DNA of 64,000 nucleotides from Sporosarcina sp. P2. GTDB lineage: Bacteria; Bacillota; Bacilli; Bacillales_A; Planococcaceae. The notes beneath the pieces are model-generated. The model saw only the letters and a program-made list of their open reading frames with translations. It ran no database searches and was not told the origin of the DNA. How positions within the stretch are numbered: the first letter of the stretch is position 1; each line of letters begins with the position of its first letter. The position numbers and the translations under genes were made by a program. This document shows, piece after piece, positions 51,851-61,886 of the stretch. Where the stretch lies: positions 1 to 64,000 of the forward strand of contig NZ_PDYY01000011.1 in NCBI RefSeq assembly GCF_002743255.1, written 5' to 3'.

Positions 51851-53536
51851 TCATAAAGTAAATTTTCGTACAAGCGCATTGAGTTCTTCAGCCAATCGGG
51901 CTAAATCGTCGGAGTTACTTGCTATTTCTTCTATTGCGCTACTTGCTTGTTGTGAAGATGCTGAAGTTTGCTCCACACCTGCAGCAGACTCTTCAGTAAT
52001 CGCTGCAATCTCTTCGATGGACCCACTCATTTCCTGACTGCTTTCCGAAATATCTTGAAGGTCGTTCGAAATACTTTGGATCCGATTGACCATATCCGTT
52101 ACGGCGTCACTTATATTATCAAATGTTTCATTAGTACGTTTTATTTGGATTGTCCCTTCCTCCACTTGCTTATATCCTTCTTGTAATGAATTGGTAACCA
52201 TAGTGGACTCAGTTTGAATCCGATTGACGATTTCAGTGATATTGGTAACGGACGCGGAAGATTGTTCTGCCAGGGTCCGTACTTCATCGGCCACCACAGC
52301 AAATCCTTTACCGTGTTCACCAGCTCGAGCTGCTTCAATCGCTGCATTTAACGCTAACAAATTAGTTTGTGCTGCAATTCCTTGTATAACCAAAACAAGT
52401 TGGGAAATTTGTTGTGTATGCTTGTCTAATCCTTCTACGTTTGTCACTGCATTATGGACGATTTGATCGATAATCTTCATCTGTTCCAATGAAGAATCCA
52501 TCACTTTGCTCCCAGTACTCGTCATGTTCAGCACTTCATTTGATGACTGCTGAATATGGACTCCGTTTTCATTGGCATCCATTACTTTGGAGACGAAGAC
52601 TTCCATTGAAGTCGACAAACTACTTGCGTTAGTGGCTTGGGATTCAGTGCCGTAAGCCAAATCTTCCATTGTAGTAGCGATCTGAGCAGTACCTATTTTT
52701 ATTTCTCCAGCAGATTGAGTCAGTTCTTCACTTTGTGATGAAACCGTTTGAGCCACAGTATGTATCTCATCCAATAGTTTGTGCGTATTATTACTCATCT
52801 CATTCGTAGATGCGAACAGTTGTCCAATTTCATCTCGCAAATTTGTTTCTAAAGGCGGACTGCTTAAATTCCCGGTAGCGATACGTTTCATTCGTTCCAT
52901 TACCACGTGAAGAGGCTTGGAAATAGAATTGGCGGTAATGACAGCAACTACCATGCTCAAAAGAATAACTAAGGTTATTATACTTGTAACCAAAATCAAT
53001 GTACTTTTGCCACTTGCAAGCAAATTCTTTTCAATATCAATAATAATGACTTCACGATCCTCAGCTGCTTTTTCGTATGAGTGCATTAAGCTGCGTGCCT
53101 CATCATTCGAGGCCAACAAATTACGTTCAGCCAACTCTTTGTTACCACGTTCATATTCCGCGAAAACATTTTCTGTGATGTACTCCCGCCATTCGACGGT
53201 TCTTTGAATCAAATCCTGTATTTCCTTCGAATTTCCCAGCTCACTAACAGTGGTTTGATGCTTTACACCATCTTCTGTATATGTATCAAATATCTCTTTG
53301 TAGCTTGATTCTCCTGTCATAATATATCCCCTGGAGGAGGCGATCCGATTCGCCATACCAAGTGCCAACTGCTCGTCTGCAATTAATAGAGGCAACTCTT
53401 TTTCTAGAATGTTTTTCGTTGCTTCATTATTTGCTTGGAGGGTAGAGAAAATAAATATACCTAGTAAAACTATTAATAAAAGCACAATAGAGAAGCCTGT
53501 TAGTAGTTTTGACTTAATACTATTGAATCTAATCAT
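51851..53536 (-). CDS. Methyl-accepting chemotaxis protein
   Basis: A 561-residue chemoreceptor. One membrane helix at residues 10-33, an extracellular helical sensor (about 34-180) with [18 protein letters not shown], resembling a CHASE3-like helical bundle, a second helix at 180-203, a HAMP domain (about 204-257) and a signalling domain with the conserved hairpin [20 protein letters not shown]. It relays chemoeffector binding to CheA/CheW. The ligand is unknown. It stands alone and convergent to the CRISPR relic. Confidence 0.93.
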   Translation of the reverse strand: MIRFNSIKSKLLTGFSIVLLLIVLLGIFIFSTLQANNEATKNILEKELPLLIADEQLALGMANRIASSRGYIMTGESSYKEIFDTYTEDGVKHQTTVSELGNSKEIQDLIQRTVEWREYITENVFAEYERGNKELAERNLLASNDEARSLMHSYEKAAEDREVIIIDIEKNLLASGKSTLILVTSIITLVILLSMVVAVITANSISKPLHVVMERMKRIATGNLSSPPLETNLRDEIGQLFASTNEMSNNTHKLLDEIHTVAQTVSSQSEELTQSAGEIKIGTAQIATTMEDLAYGTESQATNASSLSTSMEVFVSKVMDANENGVHIQQSSNEVLNMTSTGSKVMDSSLEQMKIIDQIVHNAVTNVEGLDKHTQQISQLVLVIQGIAAQTNLLALNAAIEAARAGEHGKGFAVVADEVRTLAEQSSASVTNITEIVNRIQTESTMVTNSLQEGYKQVEEGTIQIKRTNETFDNISDAVTDMVNRIQSISNDLQDISESSQEMSGSIEEIAAITEESAAGVEQTSASSQQASSAIEEIASNSDDLARLAEELNALVRKFTL

Positions 53537-54091
53537 CAGAAATCCTAACTCCCGTCTGTTTTTATTTCATTATACATCCTGGTGAAGTTTAAATCTATGA
53601 AAATAGGTTAAAAGTCTATTACTTACACTAAATAACATATAGGTCTAGTTTCTTACAATATCAAGAGGTTAAAATCAATTATTTATCTTTAACGTAGAAG
53701 ACGGTACATTAGATGAAATGAGCATTAAATTAATCTAATAACACGGTCTATAATTTGTTGGAATAGATAAGGATGGCTATTTTGGATCCATTGAGATAGA
53801 CAAAAATAGTCAGATGTAAATAGTTAGTTACTATTTAAGGTTGATGAGGATTGATTATCTAAATAGTGATAAAATGTTGACTTACTGATACCAGTTTCTT
53901 CTTTGATATCGTATATAGTGTTAGGAGGTGTATTGTTTGATTAGTTGGCTGTTCACCTACAATCGGACGAATATATCTATACCCTATGTATCCAGATTGT
54001 TTCCTAAAATGATTCAATTATGGAGTTATAAATGATATGCTGTTTGTCTTCTAACATAGTATGAAATTTTCCATAACGAGAGGGGAACAAT
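53537..54091. other. Long intergenic region, no recognised gene
   Basis: A 555-base AT-rich stretch between divergent genes. It must hold the promoters for the chemoreceptor and the SulP gene. I see small inverted repeats (AAATAGT/ACTATTT near 53818-53836) but no ORF with a good ribosome site and no convincing relic. Confidence 0.4.
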
Positions 54092-55501
54092 ATGCAAACT
54101 TTCCACCAGCAATGGTTTGGTAATGTGCGCGCCGATATATTGGCAGGTATAGTCGTAGGACTAGCGCTCATTCCGGAAGCATTGGCTTTTGCGTTTATCG
54201 TCGGGGTTGATCCGCGTGTTGCGCTATATGCATCATTTACTATTTCCGTTATCACTGCGTTTGTCGGAGGCAGACCTGGATTGATATCAGCTGCCACGGG
54301 TGCCATGGCACTAGTACTTGTCAGTTTAATGGCTGATCATGGTCTCGAATACGTACTGGCAGCCACTATTTTAACGGGTATTATTCAATTGATTTTAGGC
54401 TCACTAGGAGTCGCAAATTTAATGCGCTTCATACCGAACTCCGTGATGTTAGGATTCGTAAATGCGCTAGGAATTATGATTTTTATTACACAGCTACCAT
54501 ATTTGATAGGTTCGGGTATGATGACGTATGTATTTGCGATTGCTACATTGATTTTAGTATATGCAGTGCCGCGTTTCTTTACATTGATACCGGCTCCGCT
54601 GATTGCGATTGTGGTGATGACAGCCATTGCGCTGTTCAGTGGGGTTAGATTACAATCGATCGGAGATTTGGGGACGATGCCGAGTTCATTGCCAACATTC
54701 TTTTTTCCTAATATTCCATTGAACTTTGAAACCTTGAAAATTATTTTACCGTATTCATTGGCACTGTCGATTGTCGGGTTACTAGAGTCGTTACTGACTT
54801 CGCAGGTTCTTGATGACATGACAGATACACCGAGCAATAAAAACCGTGAAGCACGCGGACAGGGTATTGCTAACTTCATCACTGGATTCTTTGGTGGAAT
54901 GGCAGGCTGCGCGTTGATAGGGCAATCCGTCATAAATGTCAAATCTGGTGGTAGAGGTCGATTATCTACATTGACTGCTGGAGTATTTTTACTGTTTTTA
55001 ATTATGGTATTAGGGGATTTGGTCTCCAAAATTCCGATGCCTGTTCTTGCAGGCGTCATGGTTATGGTGGCGGCTACGACTTTCAACTGGGGATCGTTTA
55101 AATTTCTTCGAACTGCACCACGATCAGAATCTATTGTTATGCTGATAACGGTGGTGATTATTTTATACACGCATAACTTGGCAATTGGTGTAGTGATCGG
55201 AGTTGTTCTAAGTGCATTATTCTTTGTTGCGAAGATATCGCGTGTCTCGGTAACGAATAAAGCGGGTATCTATAAAATACATGGTCCATTATTTTTTGCT
55301 TCTACGACGAAGTTTATCCAGGCATTTGATGAGATACATGAAAAGCAAATTGTTATTGATTTTGAAAATAGTCAGCTGTGGGATGAATCTGCAGTGGGTG
55401 CCATTTTAAAAGTGGTATCAAAGCTTGAAAGTAAAGGGACAGCAGTGACGATTCGTGGACTAAATTCTTCAAGTGAACAATTATATGAAAAATTATTGTG
55501 A
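54092..55501 (+). CDS. SulP/SLC26-family anion transporter with short STAS domain
   Basis: A 469-residue membrane protein of about 12 helices. The N-terminal DILAGIVVGLALIPEALAFA and GGRPGLISAATGAMALV blocks are SulP signatures. The C-terminal tail from about residue 395 is a reduced STAS domain (IVIDFENSQLWDESAVGAIL). It transports sulfate, bicarbonate or another anion. It is followed 13 bases later by a Usp gene, so the two are co-transcribed. Confidence 0.92.
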   Translation: MQTFHQQWFGNVRADILAGIVVGLALIPEALAFAFIVGVDPRVALYASFTISVITAFVGGRPGLISAATGAMALVLVSLMADHGLEYVLAATILTGIIQLILGSLGVANLMRFIPNSVMLGFVNALGIMIFITQLPYLIGSGMMTYVFAIATLILVYAVPRFFTLIPAPLIAIVVMTAIALFSGVRLQSIGDLGTMPSSLPTFFFPNIPLNFETLKIILPYSLALSIVGLLESLLTSQVLDDMTDTPSNKNREARGQGIANFITGFFGGMAGCALIGQSVINVKSGGRGRLSTLTAGVFLLFLIMVLGDLVSKIPMPVLAGVMVMVAATTFNWGSFKFLRTAPRSESIVMLITVVIILYTHNLAIGVVIGVVLSALFFVAKISRVSVTNKAGIYKIHGPLFFASTTKFIQAFDEIHEKQIVIDFENSQLWDESAVGAILKVVSKLESKGTAVTIRGLNSSSEQLYEKLL

Positions 55502-55514
55502 GGGAGTGAACGAT

Positions 55515-55928
55515 ATGAAAATTGCTGTAGCGATTGATGGGTCTGAAAATGCGATGCGTGCCGCAAAACATGCGATTATGCTAGCGGAATATTTACCTAA
55601 AGTTACGTTAGAGGTTATCTATGTACAGGATTTTAGCAAGGCAAAGGATGAAAGGCTGTTATCACAAAGCCCTGAAAGTCTATCACTGAAACGAGAACAA
55701 AAGATGCAACCGATTTTAGCCATGGCAAAAGAGGCGGCTGTGGATGCGAAAGTGATCATGCTTAAAGGGAATCCAAGCCAGGAAATTATAAATTATGTAA
55801 ATCTAAAAAAAATCGACAAACTAGTTATCGGCAGTCGTGGTTTAAATTCATTACAGGAAATGGTGTTAGGTAGCGTCAGTCATAAGGTGATGAAGCACGT
55901 TGAGTGTCCTGTGACCATAGTGAAATAA
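55515..55928 (+). CDS. Universal stress protein coupled to SulP
   Basis: A 137-residue Usp starting MKIAVAIDGSENAMRA, with ATP loop GSRGLNSLQEMVLGSVSH. ATG 55515 follows GAGGGA, which overlaps the SulP stop. The pairing with SulP suggests that it senses ATP or stress for the transporter; this is inference from gene order. Confidence 0.92.
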   Translation: MKIAVAIDGSENAMRAAKHAIMLAEYLPKVTLEVIYVQDFSKAKDERLLSQSPESLSLKREQKMQPILAMAKEAAVDAKVIMLKGNPSQEIINYVNLKKIDKLVIGSRGLNSLQEMVLGSVSHKVMKHVECPVTIVK

Positions 55929-55974
55929 AAAAGAGATTGTCTACGCTGATATAGCGTGACAATCTCTTTTTTGC
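55928..55974 (+). terminator. Intrinsic terminator after the SulP-Usp operon
   Basis: AAAAAAGAGATTGTC pairs with GACAATCTCTTTTTT around an inner ACGCT/AGCGT stem. Confidence 0.93.
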
Positions 55975-56107
55975 ACTGATCGGAGACTACGTACTCGTAC
56001 TACCTATTCTTCAATCACAAAATGAAAGCTTGTTAATTGGAACTATCACTTCTATTATTCTTGAGTGTGTGTTCACTTGCTCACATCGTGAAATATTTTC
56101 CTGGAAA

Positions 56108-56884
56108 TTAGTTTACAACCTGATCTTCGAGATTTTTCCACAGATGGTGGGCTTCTCTTGCAATATGTTCCAGCAAATCCGGCGGAGCCGTTGTAACTGC
56201 GGCACATGCTTTGATTAGGTCACTTAATTCTAGCTTGAAAGCTTCGAGTGCTTTTGCTTCTTTTATCACCATTTGATTGAATGTATTTAACACAGGTGAT
56301 ACTTCATTACGTGGTCTTCGAATGATCGTCTTCAAAGCTTGCGCTTGTAGTAAAAGATTTTCAAACTTCCTAGTCATCGCGCGCACTTGATCGTGTAATT
56401 CATAGTTAGAAGCATCCACGTAATGGCTGATGAATAGTAAGTGGTCAAGCATTTGACGAAGCCAGAAGTTGCTCTCATGTAGTGTTGCATCCGCTGGTGT
56501 GATGTAAGAATTCGTTTCAATTAATTTGAACACACGCTCGGCTTCCTCAGCTTCCCGAATCATGTGATCAAGAAGGGAAGTAGGGGTAGAAATAATTACA
56601 TCGCAATGTAACGCACGATCCATCGTATGCAGGAGTAAATCAGCGAACTCTTTTGTAGAACTCTTTGCCTCGTCGATAATTAATCCGATATCACCGGTTT
56701 TAGATTCAGTCTTTTTAAAAATTTTCCCCATGCGGTCGATCATTTGCTGATTGGCACGTGCTAACTCTAACTCATGATGACTGATTTCTCGATCGAAAAA
56801 CTCACCGTGTTCAAAATTATTGCGCACCCAAAAGTCGATAATACCGTACGTATCCCGTTCATAATTGTCTGTATAACCAGTCAA
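56108..56884 (-). CDS. DUF2935 family protein
   Basis: A 258-residue all-helical protein. The repeated pattern of FWVRNNFEHGEFFDREI near the start and FWLRQMLDHLLFISHYVD near residue 140 (His-rich helices, two four-helix bundles) is typical of DUF2935. The His and Glu residues suggest metal binding; function is unknown. The start is TTG 56884 behind a run of G nine bases upstream. Confidence 0.85.
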   Translation of the reverse strand: MTGYTDNYERDTYGIIDFWVRNNFEHGEFFDREISHHELELARANQQMIDRMGKIFKKTESKTGDIGLIIDEAKSSTKEFADLLLHTMDRALHCDVIISTPTSLLDHMIREAEEAERVFKLIETNSYITPADATLHESNFWLRQMLDHLLFISHYVDASNYELHDQVRAMTRKFENLLLQAQALKTIIRRPRNEVSPVLNTFNQMVIKEAKALEAFKLELSDLIKACAAVTTAPPDLLEHIAREAHHLWKNLEDQVVN

Positions 56885-57028
56885 TCATACATACCCCCTA
56901 ATTTATCTATCTGTTATCCATACCATCCTATTCGTACCTCGTGTTGTTTATGTATAGATAGGGTATTGAGATTGAAAGTCATCTATTTCTGGAAGAAGTG
57001 TATATACTGAAGGAAGAGGTGTTGTAAA

Positions 57029-57811
57029 ATGAAAATCGGCATAATTGGGACTGGCAATATTGCGCAGTATCTTTTAGAAAGTATCAACGAGAACAGCAAA
57101 GTGGACGGTGAAATTATTTCCATATTCGGTCGAAACCTAGAGGTGGGGCCGAGACTAGAAACACAGTACAGCGCAGCGTTCTATACGGACTTTCAGGAGT
57201 TCATTCAATCTCCTATGGATGTAGTCGTGGAAGCAGCAACGATTGAAGTAGCGATGGAGCATATGGAAGAAGTGCTGGAGAATAAGAAAGACATGATACT
57301 GAGCAGTATCGGAGCATTTAAAGATGTTGCGTATTTGAATGAAATGAAAGAAGTGGCGCGGAAGAATCAGCAACATATTTATCTACCTTCAGGAGCGATT
57401 GGTGGACTGGATCTTCTACAATCAGCAAATTCCCTAGGTGGATTAAAGGAAGTACACATTACGACTAGAAAGTCCTATCCATCACTAGGACTAGATGTGA
57501 AGTCTGTGGAAGAATGTATTTTTGATGGTGTAGCATTGGAGGCAATTGAAAAATTCCCTAAAAACGTCAATGTTGCATTGCTATTATCCATTGCAGGACT
57601 CGGTGCGGATAAAACGGCAGTACGCGTGATAGCAGATCCGAATATTCAACGGAATACACATCTTATTGAAGCGAAAGGTGATTTCGGCAAAATGAATTTA
57701 CTAATCGAAAATGAGCCAATGCCAAACAACCCTAAAACAAGCTATCTTGCGGCATTAAGTATAGTATCTACTTTACAAAATAAAGGAAATGCGATTACCA
57801 TAGGAAGCTAA
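57029..57811 (+). CDS. nadX: L-aspartate dehydrogenase
   Basis: A 260-residue oxidoreductase: GIIGTGNIAQYLLESI (Rossmann), VVVEAATIEVAMEHMEEVL, LPSGAIGGLDLLQSAN near the active site, TTRKSYPSLG and NVNVALLLSIAGLGADKT. This is the NadX/aspartate dehydrogenase pattern. It makes iminoaspartate for NAD synthesis or deaminates aspartate. GGAAGAGG precedes ATG 57029. There are no nadA or nadC genes nearby, so a catabolic role is possible. Confidence 0.88.
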   Translation: MKIGIIGTGNIAQYLLESINENSKVDGEIISIFGRNLEVGPRLETQYSAAFYTDFQEFIQSPMDVVVEAATIEVAMEHMEEVLENKKDMILSSIGAFKDVAYLNEMKEVARKNQQHIYLPSGAIGGLDLLQSANSLGGLKEVHITTRKSYPSLGLDVKSVEECIFDGVALEAIEKFPKNVNVALLLSIAGLGADKTAVRVIADPNIQRNTHLIEAKGDFGKMNLLIENEPMPNNPKTSYLAALSIVSTLQNKGNAITIGS

Positions 57812-58011
57812 TTAAAGAGAAGATATTTTATATGTATTAAGAAAAAAGAAGAAGTTCTATGTAAAGTCAACAGGTGACAACCTGTCGCATGGTAGAATAA
57901 CTGTTTTAGTTGATTGCAACATTGAGCTAATTAAACGTATTTTTCTAGTTCAATTAAAGTGGCAAGTTAGTTGAATAAGGTCAATTAAAATTTAGAAAGC
58001 AGGAAAACGTT

Positions 58012-58254
58012 TTGATTTGGGGATGGGGAGAAATTCTTGCAGGATCTATAGCAATATTGACACTGGCATTTGGAATTCTTTACTCAAAGGAATACCATGA
58101 AAAGAATAGTAAAAAATCAAGTTCAGGGGATGGAACTATAATAGGTGAGCTACTTGCTGCTACCTTAACAAATAGTCCCTACTACGTTTTGAAAGCATTC
58201 TTTATTTTGATAGCAATCTTTATTTTGGTTTGTATTGTCATATCAAAAATGTAA
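58012..58254 (+). CDS. Small membrane protein (80 residues)
   Basis: TTG 58012 starts an 80-residue protein with two hydrophobic helices (about 5-24 and 57-78) separated by a polar loop rich in Lys and Ser. I recognise no family. The ribosome site is weak (AAGCAGG upstream). It may be real given its clear two-helix design. Confidence 0.5.
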   Translation: MIWGWGEILAGSIAILTLAFGILYSKEYHEKNSKKSSSGDGTIIGELLAATLTNSPYYVLKAFFILIAIFILVCIVISKM

Positions 58255-58311
58255 AAAGCAGTTAGTGGAAGTATATTATATTGAATTTGGAAATTAGCGG
58301 GAGTGTTACTA

Positions 58312-58602
58312 TTGAAAGCAAAAATGAATTTAAAGGTTTGTGAAAAAGGACATACTTATTACAAAAGTAGTGACTGCACAAGTTGCCCTACTTGTGATAA
58401 AAAGAATAAACCAAAAAGTGGATTCCTATCGAAATTAAGCTCACCTGCCAGAAATGCCTTAGTTCATAATGGTATTGATACTTTGCAAAAACTATCAAAA
58501 TACACCGAAAAAGAAATTCTGAAAATTCATGGCATTGGACCCGCTTCCTTACCAATTATGAGAACTTTTTTAGAAGAAGAGGGTTTGTCATTTAAAGAAT
58601 AA
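58312..58602 (+). CDS. Zinc-ribbon plus helix-hairpin-helix (RNAP alpha-CTD-like) protein
   Basis: A protein of about 96 residues. The N-terminal part has CEKGHTYYKSSDCTSCPTCD, a four-Cys zinc-ribbon pattern. The C-terminal part LSSPARNALVHNGIDTLQKLS and EILKIHGIGPASLPIMRTFLEE matches the alpha C-terminal-type HhH module, which binds DNA or protein. TTG 58312 follows CGGGAG. Role unknown, possibly nucleic-acid binding. Confidence 0.72.
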   Translation: MKAKMNLKVCEKGHTYYKSSDCTSCPTCDKKNKPKSGFLSKLSSPARNALVHNGIDTLQKLSKYTEKEILKIHGIGPASLPIMRTFLEEEGLSFKE

Positions 58603-58695
58603 TACTGTAATTTCTTATAAATTATACTTGGTTGGATAGATGATGCTGGATGTCAACGTTGAATTGATCCATCATCCAGCGGGAGGACTCTATCT

Positions 58696-58888
58696 ATGAA
58701 TTCTAAATGGAATGAGAAACTTGGTTAAGTCATTGAAAACATATTAGTCATGGATCGCTAAGAGCATCTGTAACTAATGAGTTGTCGATGGAAGAGGACA
58801 TATTTTCCACAATGCCTTTGCTGTACATCAATCTAAAGAAGGCTTTGAAGCATTTTATCAAAGAATTCAATGTGATAAATCTTACTAA
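58696..58888 (+). pseudogene. Degraded IS110-type transposase N-terminal fragment
   Basis: After GGGAGGA, the frame from ATG 58696 reads MNSKWNEKLG, a stop, VIENILVMDR and further stops. Then in another frame VDGRGHIFHNAFAVHQSKEG and FEAFYQRIQ end at TAA 58886-58888. The order matches the start of IS110-family transposases (opening, catalytic-Asp strand, then the Lys-Glu-Gly-Phe segment). It is broken by several stops and a frame change, and no inverted repeats are needed by this family. Only the N-terminus remains. Confidence 0.6.
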
Positions 58889-58893
58889 AAATT

Positions 58894-58946
58894 AACACCC
58901 CTTAAGCTAGACTTTTACAAAGAGTCTAGCTTAAGGGGTGTTTTTT
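58894..58946. terminator. Strong intrinsic terminator
   Basis: A 20-bp perfect stem (58894-58913, 58923-58942) followed by T. It ends whatever transcript enters from the left. Confidence 0.93.
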
Positions 58947-59134
58947 ATACAGCGTGTGGAGCGTTGTTATGATTTTAGATGTTTGCTGTGTTTATCGCTC
59001 CTAAAGAATAAGCTTGCCATCAGTAATAATCCATTAAGGAATTATGGATTGAGCGGTTAAAATCCTCCTATTACAGTCACACTGTTACATAAAGAAAACA
59101 ATGACTGGTTATTATGAATTGAGGGGATGTCTAT

Positions 59135-60319
59135 ATGGATACTACTATAAAGAAGTTACATGAAATAAAAAAGGCATTGAATGCAAAGTTCTTTGAACGT
59201 GAAAACGAGGTAGAAGGGATCTTAATAGCTCTCCTATCCAAACAACATATGTTAATGATTGGGCCAGCTGGTACAGCGAAATCTGCACTATCAGTAGAAC
59301 TAGCAAAAATCGTGAACGGCACGTCCTATTTTCAATGGTTACTGACAAGATTCAGTACCCCGGAGGAAGTATTTGGACCACTGTCGTTAAAAGATTTAGA
59401 AGAAGGCGTATATAAGCGCAATACGGCAACAAAAATGCCAGAAGCACATTTGGTATTTTTAGATGAAATCTTTAAAGCAAACTCTGCTATATTAAACAGT
59501 TTATTGACCTTAATCAACGAAAGACTATTTTATAATGATGGACAACCTATCAAAGCACCCTTAATGTCAATCATTGGCGCTTCCAACGAATATCCCGAGG
59601 AAGGCGAAGGTCTAGAAGCTTTATTTGACCGCTTCCTATTACGATTTGAAATTAATTTCATTGCAGATGAATCGAACTTTGTATCCATGATGAAAGATGA
59701 AGGCGAACATGTCGAAATTCCGACTATGCATTTGGATGAGTTAGTGCAACTTCAAAGTATGACCAATAAAGTGCATATTTCAGATGAAGTATATGATACA
59801 TTGTCTACAATTCGAAGAGAACTCCAGGACGAAGGAATACAGCCGTCGGATCGTCGATTCAAACAATCTTTAAGTATCTTGCAAGCGAGAGCTTTGATCA
59901 ATCAAAGAGAATCTGTACAGCCGGATGATATGGTGATTCTTCAGAATGCTCTCTGGGAGACTTTGGATCAAAAAGAGACGGTTTGCCGTATTGTCCGTAG
60001 ACATTCACAGGATAGTTTAGCACAAAGACTTTCAGCAATTGAAAATGAAGCGAATGAGATCTATGATTGCGCGGTACGTGACCAGTCAACAGAAGCAGGT
60101 ATGGAAGCGGTCCAGAAAATTTCTGCTTTATCAACCGAATTAAATAATTTAAAAGAGCAATATGGAAGCCGTATTACTGAAGTGGATCATTTACAAAAAC
60201 AAATTACTATCTTGAAAAATGAAGTAGAAAGCAGCCGAATGGATACTGCTTACTACGGTGAAATGAACGAAAGGAAAGTTGTAAATGGTGAGCGGCGTGG
60301 TGTCTTCTTCAGAAAGTAA
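59135..60319 (+). CDS. MoxR-type AAA+ ATPase (RavA-like)
   Basis: A 394-residue AAA+ protein. Walker A is GPAGTAKSAL, Walker B is HLVFLDEIFKAN, sensor 1 is SIIGASNEYPE and the arginine finger region is ALFDRFLLRF. After the ATPase core (to about 280) comes a C-terminal coiled-coil stretch. It belongs to the MoxR/RavA group, chaperone-like ATPases that work with VWA-domain partners. The next gene encodes such a partner, 15 bases downstream. Confidence 0.9.
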   Translation: MDTTIKKLHEIKKALNAKFFERENEVEGILIALLSKQHMLMIGPAGTAKSALSVELAKIVNGTSYFQWLLTRFSTPEEVFGPLSLKDLEEGVYKRNTATKMPEAHLVFLDEIFKANSAILNSLLTLINERLFYNDGQPIKAPLMSIIGASNEYPEEGEGLEALFDRFLLRFEINFIADESNFVSMMKDEGEHVEIPTMHLDELVQLQSMTNKVHISDEVYDTLSTIRRELQDEGIQPSDRRFKQSLSILQARALINQRESVQPDDMVILQNALWETLDQKETVCRIVRRHSQDSLAQRLSAIENEANEIYDCAVRDQSTEAGMEAVQKISALSTELNNLKEQYGSRITEVDHLQKQITILKNEVESSRMDTAYYGEMNERKVVNGERRGVFFRK

Positions 60320-60334
60320 AAGGAGTGATATTCT

Positions 60335-61774
60335 ATGAAAAGAAGTAAAATAATTAGAGATCATCGCTCCGTACTGAATACAGACGCATTTGATAAAAGA
60401 CGCTTTAAAGAACTGTTCGGGATGTCAGACGGTTTGCAAAAGGTCAGGGAAGAAGGACAATTACCTACTACAGAAGCGTTGCTTGGCGATGTTTGGGCAT
60501 CGTTATATAAAATGAAACCACGAATTTCACCTGAGCTAATGGATCCAGCACTGAAAACGAATAAGACCATTATGGAAAAGCTAATGAAAGATGAAAAGTT
60601 TGAGGAATATAGAAATTTTACTCGATTGGACGATCTGGCTGCAACTGTCTGTACCGTAAAGTTGGTTGAGAAAATCAATCTATGGCTCGCAGAAGCAAAA
60701 GCTATGGATGAAGAATTACTAAAGAAAATGGAAGCTGTAGAAGCGCTACAAGATGACGTGCCGATTGAACATTCGGATCGACAACAGGACGTAGAAGACG
60801 GATCTGTCCAAGAACTGGCCGATGCTACTGATAAGTTAAATGATCAGCTGGAATTTACACTCGAAACAAATGGCGAACGATTTTTGCAAGCAATCGATGA
60901 AGCGGTTGAAGAATCGATTAAAGTAAAAGACAGCCTGATATCTCTGATAGGCGGGTGCAGTGCCGGTAAAGGGGACGCAGAGTTAAAAAAAGTGCCGTTA
61001 CGTGAACAACTGGCAGTAGCGGATCAACTAGCGATGGATCCAAAAATGCAGGAAATTGCAGAGTGGGCTGGTCGTTTTCAAGAAGTGGCGCGGGAAAAGC
61101 AGAAGACGACCTATGTGGAGGCGATAGAGAGACGTGGCGTAACTATTGGAAATGAAATAGAACGTCTCTTGCCGATGGAATTAGGACTATATTCAAATGA
61201 GTCGATGAGAAAAGATTTTCTGCGGCGTTTTGCGGAAGGAAATACTATGCAGTTTGAACAGAAGAAGCGAGAAAATCTTGGCAAAGGTCCAATTGTTTTT
61301 TGTCTTGACCAATCGGGAAGTATGAAGTTGCTTGATACTCAGTCAAAAGGGTTCATCTTGGCACTTCTATCCATCGCCAAGAAACAACGCCGGGATTTAT
61401 GCGTTCTATTATTTTCTACAACCATTCAAAAAGAAGTATTCACTAAAGGTAAGATTACGTCAAATGAAATTGCACGACTGGCCAGAACATTTTTGGGCGG
61501 GGGAACAGATTTTACACTATCACTGCAAGGCGCCCTTGAAGTAATAGATGACAGTACATTTAAACATGCAGATGTCATTTTTGTTAGTGATGGAGAAGAC
61601 GAGATTAGCGAAAGTTTTCTAACGGAATTCAATGATAAGAAAAAACAAAAGGAGTTCAAAGTACTTACATTAGCAATAGGAAAAGATACAGCCGTCGCAG
61701 AATCATTCTCAGACCGTGTCTTTCATATCACCGATTTTGATGACAAAAGAAGCTTTATCGCTTTTGAAATCTAA
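60335..61774 (+). CDS. VWA-domain protein (ViaA-like partner of MoxR)
   Basis: A 479-residue protein. The N-terminal 280 residues are helical and acidic; the C-terminal domain is a von Willebrand A domain with the MIDAS sequence FCLDQSGSMK and later a conserved Thr in GGGTDFTLS plus VIFVSDGED. ViaA proteins bind RavA, and the pair is linked to metal-cofactor maturation in E. coli. AAAGGAG precedes ATG 60335. A role in assembly of a metalloenzyme is inferred. Confidence 0.85.
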   Translation: MKRSKIIRDHRSVLNTDAFDKRRFKELFGMSDGLQKVREEGQLPTTEALLGDVWASLYKMKPRISPELMDPALKTNKTIMEKLMKDEKFEEYRNFTRLDDLAATVCTVKLVEKINLWLAEAKAMDEELLKKMEAVEALQDDVPIEHSDRQQDVEDGSVQELADATDKLNDQLEFTLETNGERFLQAIDEAVEESIKVKDSLISLIGGCSAGKGDAELKKVPLREQLAVADQLAMDPKMQEIAEWAGRFQEVAREKQKTTYVEAIERRGVTIGNEIERLLPMELGLYSNESMRKDFLRRFAEGNTMQFEQKKRENLGKGPIVFCLDQSGSMKLLDTQSKGFILALLSIAKKQRRDLCVLLFSTTIQKEVFTKGKITSNEIARLARTFLGGGTDFTLSLQGALEVIDDSTFKHADVIFVSDGEDEISESFLTEFNDKKKQKEFKVLTLAIGKDTAVAESFSDRVFHITDFDDKRSFIAFEI

Positions 61775-61791
61775 TTGATGCAAGTCCTAAA

Positions 61792-61818
61792 ACCCTTCAG
61801 TATGCGGAGGGTCTTTTT
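61792..61818 (+). terminator. Intrinsic terminator after the VWA gene
   Basis: ACCCTTC (61792-61798) pairs with GGAGGGT (61806-61812) with one G-T pair, followed by TTTTTT. Confidence 0.75.
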
Positions 61819-61886
61819 TGTTTATCATAATATTAAATTTTTGGGGTATTCTAATCAAAACATACAAGCTAGTTGAGGTGATTGGA

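Noticed and set aside
53537..54091. Insertion-sequence relic in the long gap before SulP
   Set aside because: Translated pieces in all frames showed nothing recognisable.
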